Assembly (NCBI RefSeq): GCF_002443255.2
Contig: NW_019211455.1
Coordinates: 23,972,479-24,036,478, forward strand
Length of the DNA: 64,000 bases
Direction of reading: 5' to 3'
Origin: Varroa destructor
Lineage: Eukaryota > Arthropoda > Arachnida > Mesostigmata > Varroidae
Within the stretch, counting starts at the first letter, position 1. Every line of letters begins with the position of its first letter. A program made the position numbers and the translations under genes. Below are positions 55,494 through 64,000 of the stretch, in pieces. The notes under the pieces were generated by a model. The model was not told where the DNA came from. It searched no databases and saw only the letters and a list, made by a program, of their open reading frames with translations.

Positions 55494-55685
55494 CGCGTGC
55501 CGTTGACTGGGAGACGGATACGAAACCCTTTGGCGAAAAAATGGTTTTCAGTGGGACAACACCGAGAAGCAGAAACGAATACCGCCAACAATACGATGAC
55601 GCACAGCGCTGCACACCATTGAACACGTCTACACCGTGAATAAATTGTGCGATTTGGTGCTCCATCTACGCAAATGGGTATAATA
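55494..55685 (-). CDS. candidate exon with hydrophobic segment
   Basis: An acceptor (gagcatttctacag) at 55,686 opens, in phase 1, a frame with VQWCAALCVIVLLAVFVSAS, a likely membrane or signal segment, followed by RCCPTENHFFAKGFRIRLPV. A GTGAAG donor is possible at 55,493; otherwise TGA follows. The phase fits a spliced partner in frame 1 of the exon at 55,762-55,989 but not its Cys-rich frame. A second minus-strand frame (55,471-55,665) overlaps. Family unknown. Confidence 0.22.
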
Positions 55686-55761
55686 ACTGTAGAAATGCTC
55701 ACAGCAGATTAGAACTGCTCTTATCATCACAGCTGTCCAGTTTCTACATTCTGGATCTTAC

Positions 55762-55989
55762 CCATACACGATATATTTTGTCTCATCATATGTGTCACAA
55801 CGCACCGCGTAATGACCGGCTTGGTTGTTATGTATATGAAGCCCACAGCAGTGTAGAACACTATTGAGCTGACGAGATGCGTCCGTCGGACCAGGAAGTA
55901 GACAGTTGTTTTTGGGGACATGAAAAGAGGACTTGATTGCCTTACTGGAGCAAGAATAACAGCAGTTGCCGGGACGGTCGTTAGTGAAC
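55762..55989 (-). CDS. candidate Cys-rich exon
   Basis: Bounded by an acceptor (gtacgtaaccacag) and the strong donor GTAAGA (55,761), phase 2 at both ends. One frame reads TNDRPGNCCYSCSSKAIKSS, then NNCLLPGP, VLHCCGLHIHNNQ and YAVRCDTYDETKYIVYG: eight cysteines in about 75 residues, a secreted-domain composition. A second frame (55,727-56,008) is also open and more hydrophobic, so frame choice is uncertain. The next acceptor downstream is about 76 bases away, a plausible small intron. Family not recognised. Confidence 0.28.
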
Positions 55990-56060
55990 CTGTGGTTACG
56001 TACCGCACGTTGAAAGTGTAGGCCGCATAAACGATAGATTACGTTCAGTAACTACAACAT

Positions 56061-57853
56061 TGTTGAATTGACACTGGAGCATTATCTATTCAAACGCATC
56101 GTTATTAGGCCTAAGGGAGACGCTTGCAGAAATTCACACTTTTGCTATGATCGCAATGTTAAAGTGATGTACTACTTCCTCTGCTGTCTGTCGAAATCTG
56201 TTACCCTAAGAATGGCCATGTGCGAAAACATCAGTTTACAGTAAGATTACGTTTTCGAAGCGCTGCACATAAACAGTAGTTTGTTAATCTTATTTGTAAA
56301 TACCATATAATCGCATGAACGCATATACTATAGCATTTTGTTAAACTTTCTGTTAAATAAACCGTATTATTCTGGAGCGTATTCCCAACGGAAGGGGCCC
56401 ATACTGAATCTTATAGTGTTTGTTTGTTAATAGTTTAGCCAAACAATAAGAAAATACGACTATACTCTACGTACACAATTAGATGAGTAGAACCGGGTTG
56501 TGACAAACGTTTTGTGCGATCTTTTTGCACATAAACTTGCATAGCCTGACAGTAAAAGGGTAGTCGGTATTGAAGCAGGCAGGATGACAGCCTAAATTTG
56601 AATAGAGCCCGCCAACAGATAGCAACTCGTTTTTACAGTACAACTATACGAGTGAAACTTATGTATAATAACACGTATTGATCATCTTACGGATTTAATC
56701 GGTAAGATATGATACTAAACTGTACAGATCTACATAGGTATAAGGCAAAGGTACGATGCAACCTGCATATTTTCCTCCGTACAATATCCTATGAACGTTC
56801 CTACACTTCAGTTTTAAGATTCAAGTATCTCAAAGTTCCTGCGAATCAATTATTTTAGTTATTTGTATTTTTCAATGTTTGCTTGATTCTATGCAAATAT
56901 ATCATTGGCTAGCTGTCGCCTGTAAGGACGTGAACGAGAGGTTTTGCGTCGACCATATTCTCTAGACCCCTGACCAATGGATTACCACCTTCTCTAGTTA
57001 TCGATAGATTAAATTATTAATAGTATATATGATGATGATGATAATAATAAAGAATGTTTCAAGTTAGCCTAGATTTCTTTTCGACTAATCTAACATAATA
57101 CTAAAGTAACTTTTATAGCCGCTCTCAAAATGTTATTAATAATGTCGTCTTGCCCGTATCATATAATCTAAACATAGTGATTGTTTATGCCTTTTTGCTT
57201 TCATAGTTTTTAGAGGGTCCAGTAAGTTCCCCAGATTTAGATCGAGAAGTATCGAATCATAGCAAAAAAACAAAACAGGAAGCTAACTGTGCGTGCAATT
57301 TCCATTATTTCAGTCCATATTTCCAGTAGCTAAAACAGGCCGATATGAACCTATCGCTTCGTTGACACTATATCTCTGCAATGTACGCAAATGTACAGTA
57401 TGTAAGTACAGGCTCTGAACAACAGCATCCTCTTATGTCTATTTTGGCATAGGTCCCCCTAAATTTCAATAGTACAAAAATTACTATCACGTTTTCGGTG
57501 TTTTTTCGTTTTCGAAAATTTTTATCGGCGAAAGATAGATGTTTGCCTTTCTCGAACCCACTGTTGACACGAACCTATACATTGTGCATGAACGGTTGCC
57601 TCTAGTGAAATGGTTATGGGTTATTGAGGTACGATAGTGATTCAAATAATCCCTCTATTTCGAGCTTATTGGCTTTAAATGGCAGAGGAGTTAGCACTTA
57701 TTAACACTGAAGTCTTTTTTAAGTCGAATACTTCTTATCTCAAGTACTACCTGTACAAAGGTAATTGTTTCATTTTTGTCAAACATTGCTATTTGAATAC
57801 ACCTAGTTGAAATCGCTGGTTATGGATCCAGCTTTTTCAAGATAAATCTCAGT
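56061..57853. other. non-coding stretch
   Basis: No frame of note. A GAT/AAT trinucleotide patch at about 57,031-57,049. Confidence 0.5.
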
Positions 57854-58285
57854 TCATTTTAGAAGGTCAAGGGTTCGTTTGGCACTTTGTGTTATATCAT
57901 TTGTGTTTAGCTTTTCGAAAGATATAAATCGTCTTATGTGCGCTTTCTTTTTAATTAAATTTAACGTAGGAGATACACATTCGATCCTTTCGTTATATCT
58001 CGATGTGATTAAAATGTAGCAGTTATGATTCCGATACCTCTGCGTAACGTAGCGAAGGGCAACAACATGCACGATAGGGTTAGTTCCGACAATGGGTTTT
58101 AGTCTTTTTTGCTCGCGTATTTGGAACGCGTTCGCCCGGCCACCATGTCGACGGCGTACCCTCGCTAACGGAACCACGTGAAAACATGCCATTTTTGCTC
58201 TATATGATGCGGTGTGAATTTTAACTGGAGGGAAAATTTGCTGCTTACAATTAGGTGAGGTCTTATTCAAATGTTCAGCCGACAC
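57854..58285 (-). CDS. candidate ORF, 143 codons, basic protein
   Basis: One of the longest frames in the window, open for 143 codons; the first ATG gives about 112 residues, starting MACFHVVPLARVRRRHGGRA. It is strongly basic throughout (QIREQKRLKPIVG, RYVTQRYRNHNCYILITSRY, IKKKAHIRRFISFEK). No signal peptide or known domain is visible, and the splice context is unclear. A frame this long is expected roughly 0.6 times by chance in the window, so the composition is the main support. Confidence 0.25.
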   Translation of the reverse strand: MSAEHLNKTSPNCKQQIFPPVKIHTASYRAKMACFHVVPLARVRRRHGGRANAFQIREQKRLKPIVGTNPIVHVVALRYVTQRYRNHNCYILITSRYNERIECVSPTLNLIKKKAHIRRFISFEKLNTNDITQSAKRTLDLLK

Positions 58286-58365
58286 TTCTAGCAGACGAAA
58301 ATGTGAAACCGCAATGCGGGTCTATGAAGGAATAACGCTGTCGCTACATGGCAGCACGACCCTAA

Positions 58366-58581
58366 GACAATCAACTGTCGTCAAGACCTACAGTCACCGA
58401 GACGACGTCGACTGAACAAAGAAGCCGAGATGCTCACCATACTTCCTATAGTAGAGACTATCCTAGCTGGGTAAAACCTTATCATTTTGCAGTCTCTCTT
58501 CGGCCATGGTTCGTTGAAATCTGGCGCGTCGGTTTTTACCACCTGGCACAGCCACTAATCTCATACTGGCATCCCTCTTAA
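58366..58581 (+). CDS. candidate exon, Ser/Thr-rich
   Basis: Open frame of 71 codons without a start codon in a GC-rich patch: DNQLSSRPTVTETTSTEQRS then RDAHHTSYSRDYPSW. A GTAAAA donor at 58,471 would end an exon in phase 0 after the W; otherwise the frame continues (VKPYHFAVSLRPWFVEIWRV) to TAA. The Ser/Thr-rich linker composition is coding-like. A weak acceptor (cacgaccctaag) lies at its 5' end. Function unknown. Confidence 0.25.
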   Translation, partial: DNQLSSRPTVTETTSTEQRSRDAHHTSYSRDYPSWVKPYHFAVSLRPWFVEIWRVGFYHLAQPLISYWHPS

Positions 58582-61500
58582 GGCGGCGCACCCGATGCCT
58601 GGTTCTAGTCCTGGAACTAGACCAAGGCTTGGAGTAAACTTAAACGAGAAGATAAGCAGCTCCGCTTGTTTTCTGTGAGAGGGTCAGCCGGCAGCTGGTC
58701 AACGGCGCTAGCGTCAAAGTAAACGGATCCGTATAGCGGTAACTGCGTTGCGACATACGTGTGAACTAAAAAGGAAATCAAAGCTGACGGTGCGACATCA
58801 TCAAAGCCGTCCTTCTCGTGTGTCTGTATATTGGATAGATAAGAAGGTGGAAGAAAGCAGTATCAATTTAGTGCATTATTTTTGTAGTTTGATTCTTCAA
58901 TACGATTAATAAAAAGCCAGCCATGATGGCCATTACGATTTATAGACAGGTGAAGGCCCAAGAGTTTATACATCCACGAACTAGGAAGCTAGCATGCATT
59001 TGTTTAAAGATTTCAATAAGTTCGAGCACTTACGTGGCCTGTAATAAAATATTAACAAACAAAATAATCGATGATAGTGCTTCATGCCAGTGACAAAAGT
59101 ACAGATCTCGTTAATAAGGGGATTGGCACATATGACATCAATGGTTTTAGGTAATACCCCGGTGAATTTTCTAATTCATCTAAAATATTTGTAGAAAAGA
59201 CATGTACATTCAAGTCAAGTGGTTCGGATCCGTATGCAAAATAGAAAACTAGAACGGTCTCTTCACTTCAAAAACCCTAGGTATAATTAAAACATATACT
59301 TAACTTTATTGTTTTCCAGAAATTATATCTTTTTACAATATGATCACTGACAAAATCTTCAGAGGGCTTGATTATCCTTGACTTATTATATTAGCTCCTG
59401 TTATTTGTGAAATTATAAAAAAAAAAATGAAAAAAAAAGTTCCTGAATATTTTATTAAAAGCAAATAAATATAATAATAATAATAAAATTACAATTCAAC
59501 TGACGACAATTTTCAAGATCTATTCGTTGTGATCCACGATATTTCAACGTTTAGGGGGCTGTCTACTTTCTCAGGAGAAGTTGTCGGCCCGGACGACAGA
59601 GCATAAACTGTTGTTAGAAGACGCCTGGCTGATTCCGTCTACCTTTAGCCTGGGCTTGTTGCGTTACGGTATAGACAGAAACAGAAATTATGTTTAGGAT
59701 GACCTTGTCCGATCTTTTCTAGATACTAGACGCTCGGTCAATGCGAGACTAGCAAATGAGACAGACTGAGAATGACATAACATTACCCAAGAAGACTTTG
59801 CGTAGAGAAAGCCGAGGATTGAGAATTGTAATAACTTGAATCTGATAACGTACGTTAGCCTAGCTAAAAATGTTCGATGTTTTTAATTGTATCTACATAC
59901 AGGCACGTAACATACAATTCTTCTTTCGAGGATACACGTATTCGTACTCAAAAAAAACTGTTTTCACTACAAAACGTAATACAGTTGTACCAACGAATAA
60001 AAAAGACTGTCCCGGATGATGTCTGCGCGACGTGAACCTGGATTTCTAACTGACGAAAGCTGTATAGCATATGCCATATACGTAGATGAGAAACTGTGGC
60101 GTAAATAATTCTTGAGATGGGATACGGGTACAAAGATAAATGAACAGGGGTTTAACCTGTATACCATTATATTATGTCTTTGAGCATTTTAGCGGATATT
60201 CAATAAAACGCGTAAAAATAACGATTGTACCAAATGTACCTTCGATTATTTTTTCTATGTTCAAAGGTATTTGTGTTCGAACAAATACATACCATCATCC
60301 TTTCCGTAGTAAAAATTCAGCGTCGAATTTTTCAGGGAGAAGATTGTTTTTACGTGCAACTTACGGAGGCCAGAAGTGGTTAATTAATTATTTGAAAGTT
60401 AAAAAGAACGTATCATAAACTATAGTATATTGATAAACAGACAATAATTTAATATGAATAATTACACAAATCTCTGCCGAAAGTCTCGATTTTGGCCCCC
60501 TATTTTGATGTCAGTATCCACTAAAAGAGCCGCATTATCACTATTTGAATTTTTTCCATTATCAGAATACAAAGTTATGATATGAAATAAATACATCTAG
60601 TATGAATGTACAATCTGGCCGGCTTGCATTGATTTAAATTATAATATATATATATATTGCCTGGTTGGTTACATGCCCAAAATCTAGTTATCACTAGATT
60701 ATGCAGTACTACGAGATTGACAGGGGGTGTAGTTTCCTTAAGAAGTAGCTTTGCAACTTCGGAGAAGCACGATTATACTTTCTTTCAGCTCTATAAAGGC
60801 TGTGGCGAAACTTAAAAGGTCAACGTCCGAAATATTTGCACGGTATCCTAGCGTGAAGTGCAATCAGGGAGTATTACTTGCTGTTAGTTTTAGAACTTCA
60901 TCGTCTAGGTCTGGTCCTAGTTGATTTCTAGGCCGGCATCCGTTATGTGCTGCTGGAGGGGGGCCATCGTCCGCTGAATTTCGAAGCGACTTACCCCATA
61001 GATCGCGAGATCATATATATGAGAGATAGACCACAGTTAAACATCGAGAACATGCAAACACTGATATTTTAAAATATGGACCGTTGAACTTGCACTATTG
61101 ATGGATCGCTCTATTTTCATAGTATTGCTAGGCAGACTTATCTAGCCTATGTGGGAAAAACAGTCCAGACAATATCATGTGTGTTTATAAACGAGCCAGT
61201 CGTAACTCGTATTTCTCGCGGCTTGGAATCTGTGCCATAAAGCAAATTGCTTTTAGCATAGAAAATTTTCTGCTTCTGGGGTGTACATTGTTGCTACTAT
61301 GTGTCGTCTTCAAACTGCAACAGTAAACTATTAATAAGCAACAAAAATAAACTTCATTTTACGCACTGGTTAAACCTTACATGTTTGACTGTTACTGACG
61401 GAAGACAAGCAAAATTCTGGGGAAGCTAAAAGCCTTCGCCTTGACCATAACAGCAGGCCTAAGTAGGGCTAAAATAGCCATCCAGACCCATGTTTAGTGG

Positions 61501-62255
61501 TCATAAGTTACGCATATGATGTAAATTGAAGCAAGATACTTTTAAAGTGTAGCAATCGGTCATCACTACGTGAGTTTCAAACATTAGATAAGAGAAAAGT
61601 GGTCGCTTGAAAGATTAAGCCCCTATGAAGTGTTCGCCGGGCGTGAATGAATAGAGATACGCCTAAAAAAAACACCGTACAGGGCACATTTTTATATGCA
61701 GTCCGAAACCATCTGGCGAACCAGAGTAATGACGATCTAGCAAAGGTTACTGCTTAAAGAAAGTAAAAATATAACATAAGCATTATATTCTTCAGAAAAA
61801 TGATATCATGCGGTATCAAGCCGAATGTTCCATGGCGGGTTCCCCATGACGAGACTGTAGTCAGTCGTTATTTTTGCAAAAAATGGTGACATCATCGGTG
61901 CGCTAAGTATGTTTAACATTTTCTATACATACGACTGATTTGTCAGCGTTAGAAATCTTACAGAAGACAACAGGTTAAGTTCACATTAAGATACAAATAC
62001 GCTTCCACTCGTCAGTCTTTTTACCTCAAAGCAGCCATTAATGTTACAAGATTTGAGTAATCTTCACTTTCACCGTTATATATCTCCTTAGCTTAGTATT
62101 AGTAAACTGGCTTTTTAGTAAATTTTTTTTTCAAACCTAGCCAGGCCCTTCGTTTTTCAAGTGAATTTCCGACATTTTTGGATTAATTTGGAATTAATTG
62201 GATGTCTAACTCTGTCACAAAGGCACTACTTTGGTAATGATCTACGCTCTGTTTC
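58582..62255. other. long stretch without supported genes
   Basis: Holds A-rich tracts near 59,418-59,440, a TAA-type microsatellite at about 59,470-59,486, a TA run at 60,645-60,656, and an 8-bp hairpin near 60,681-60,700. A 92-codon ATG frame at 60,140-60,418 (plus) has no splice or homology support. Intergenic or intronic. Confidence 0.4.
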
Positions 62256-62700
62256 GTGAACCTTTCTATGAAATATTTGTCTTATACCCTCTTGGGTAAA
62301 TTTTCGATGGCCATTACTTACGGTATAAGTGGACTCTGTTTTCATTTTAAAACAACAAACAGAGGAGCACAACATTGTTCTATCGACTTCGGACATTATA
62401 TACGTATATATATATTCCGTTTTTGCATTTTCATTGAGTCATTTTTCGTTGGCCTGTCATTTTTCATTTGGTGTAAATCATACCGTTCGTACCAGCTGCC
62501 AGCAACCTCGTCAGGGCTGCAGTGTGGAATGGAGTTTGCAGCTCACATAAAATTACTGACTAGTTTGCGCCAACGAAAGGACGAGACAAGTAGAGCGAAA
62601 AAGAAGCTCGATCCAAGGCGTCAAGCCATGTCTCTTTCGCTCACGGGCTGAACCGACCAAATCTGCTGCTGGCTTCTTCTGTGCACCTTGAATGTTTTCT

Positions 62701-62996
62701 TCACGCCATTTCAACGACGCTGGGGTTCGTCTTTCGTCCCGGGGTTCGATCATTTGCTCGCAGTTCATTCGCTCCTCCTGCACAGACGTTCGTATACTTC
62801 GTTACGGATGTTCCTTCCAGCTTTCCCTGCTCGACTGCTGCTTGCTTCGCCATGTCTTCGTACGGCTTCTTGATGGCCTCCTGACCGCCTCCGTCAAACG
62901 TCTCAAATGGATCGTTCCTCGCTCGCTCCCGTGCCGGCCTGCGCCCTCTTCCGTCAACTCCATCATCATAGTATTTCCGATTGGCACTCTTTGCCT
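62701..62996 (-). CDS. candidate GC-rich coding exon, disordered protein
   Basis: A locally GC-rich (over 50%), purine-rich minus-strand block. After an acceptor-like cggaattttag, a phase-1 frame of 97 residues runs to TGA without an ATG near its start. It reads AKSANRKYYDDGVDGRGRRP, then NDPFETFDGGGQEAIKKPYE, QAAVEQGKLEGTSVTKYTNV, and ends TPGRKTNPSVVEMA. It is highly charged and Gly/Ala-rich, as in disordered proteins. Other frames on both strands are also long here because of the composition, so frame choice is not certain. No family recognised. Confidence 0.28.
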
Positions 62997-63419
62997 CTAA
63001 AATTCCGCTTCACTTATCGTTCGTTACGTTGGCCAGCGTTCCCACGACCTCCATGAAGGATGAAGGATGCCGTGGGTTTGCATTGCATGATTGAATTCAG
63101 GGTTCGTGAAGGTTGTGACGGTGGTAGTATGGCGATTATATTGTGAGTATAGCACACTGCTTCGTTTTGTGCTGTAATATATGTGCGCTTCATTGATCCA
63201 AGCCTGTTGGTGAAACCAATTTTTATAAAGTCTATAACATGTATTAGATCTATGCATGTTAGAGGCGCTAATCAAAGGGAGATCATAAGGCTACGATCAC
63301 GTTTTTACAAGAAATATTAACTTCTGATCAAAGCACTTGTTTTTAATTATGCATTCATTTGACCTTCGCAACCGGCCAGTGAACAACCCCCTGCCCTGCA
63401 ATCATGTGATTACATACAT

Positions 63420-63777
63420 TGTTATTGCTATATGTATGCTATATATATACTGTTATTGCTATATGTATGCTATATATATACTGTTATTGCTATATGTATG
63501 CTATATATATACTGTTATTGCTATATGTATGCTATATATATACTGTTATTGCTATATGTATGCTATATATATACTGTTATTGCTATATGTATGCTATATA
63601 TATACTGTTATTGCTATATGTATGCTATATATATACTGTTATTGCTATATGTATGCTATATATATACTGTTATTGCTATATGTATGCTATATATATACTG
63701 TTATTGCTATATGTATGCTATATATATACTGTTATTGCTATATGTATGCTATATATATACTGTTATTGCTATATGTA
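63420..63777. repeat. 31-bp minisatellite, about 11.5 near-identical copies
   Basis: A 31-base unit (starting TGTTATTGCTATATGTATGC) repeats 11 times plus 17 bases without visible divergence. The unit has no stop codon in any of the three plus-strand frames and its length is not a multiple of three, so all three frames stay open and give a 31-residue cyclic translation. The ORFs at 63,337-63,788 are artefacts of this. Confidence 0.97.
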
Positions 63778-64000
63778 GTCTAAATTAAATACTCAAAAAA
63801 ACTTCTATGCAACTTTTAAATTACATTCATAACAAGGATATAAACAACTTACGTCATTCACACAGTTGTATATACGACAGCGGTAGGTAAGTTAAACGTT
63901 CCTACTTTTATAGCTCATAGTCTTCAAAGGTTCGGCTATGTAGCAAACCTATATAGAGTGGACTGGATTCTGAAAAATAATATAATTTAATTACAACTTA

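Noticed and set aside
55540..55620. R-H-R-I-V-G-G, like a trypsin activation site (minus strand)
   Set aside because: The frame stops after about 23 codons, with no catalytic His, Asp or Ser motifs nearby.
62256..62651. 131-codon plus-strand ORF
   Set aside because: Starts in AT-rich sequence, changes character midway into the GC-rich block, has no splice or domain support, and its length is expected about once by chance.
63337..63788. Three overlapping 118-148 codon ORFs of Tyr/Ile/Leu/Cys repeats
   Set aside because: They are conceptual translations of the 31-bp minisatellite, which lacks stops in all plus frames.
1..64000. CRISPR arrays, bacterial operons, prophage or rRNA genes
   Set aside because: No regularly spaced direct repeats with unique spacers, no Shine-Dalgarno-linked gene runs, and no rRNA-like segments were seen; everything points to eukaryotic nuclear DNA.

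Overview
The window looks like eukaryotic, probably arthropod, nuclear DNA. It is AT-rich (about 39-40% GC by eye) and CpG is not depleted. It has no operons or long bacterial-type ORFs. It carries decayed mariner transposase fragments, an R1/LOA-like non-LTR retrotransposon remnant, tRNA-derived SINE-like heads, many microsatellites, and short open frames bounded by metazoan splice signals. A mite, tick or other arthropod with small introns would fit; the exact taxon cannot be told from the sequence.

Most of the 64 kb is intergenic or intronic. The assignments I trust most are mobile elements and repeats: a non-LTR element at 48.3-49.87 kb (+) whose reverse transcriptase core is deleted; two mariner N-terminal transposase fragments of different lineages at about 30.0-30.25 kb (+) and 46.4-46.7 kb (-); four tRNA-like segments (38.14, 39.14, 47.3 and 54.1 kb) that may belong to one SINE family; a nearly perfect 31-bp minisatellite at 63,420-63,777; an (AT)20 tract at 33.96 kb; and several near-perfect hairpins with 4-6 nt loops at 1.6, 23.7 and 33.8 kb.

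Protein-coding content is uncertain. By rough estimate, about ten ORFs of 100 codons or more are expected here by chance, so ORF length alone proves little. I list only frames that also have a good acceptor, a good donor, compatible phase, a plausible start, or coding-like composition. The best clusters are: 14.1-18.1 kb, with short Cys-rich or signal-peptide-bearing exons on both strands, including a phase-consistent model at 15,880-16,811 (+) and another at 16,934-17,523 (-); 20.9-21.7 kb (-), an acidic first coding exon next to a GC-rich putative promoter; 24.6-26.7 kb (+); 32.8 kb (+) and 35.2-35.5 kb (+), terminal exons; 54.8-56.1 kb (-), a GC-elevated exon cluster with one in-frame stop; and 62.7-63.0 kb (-), a GC-rich frame. 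None has a secure family assignment. All need transcript or homology evidence, and no pathway can be inferred from them.
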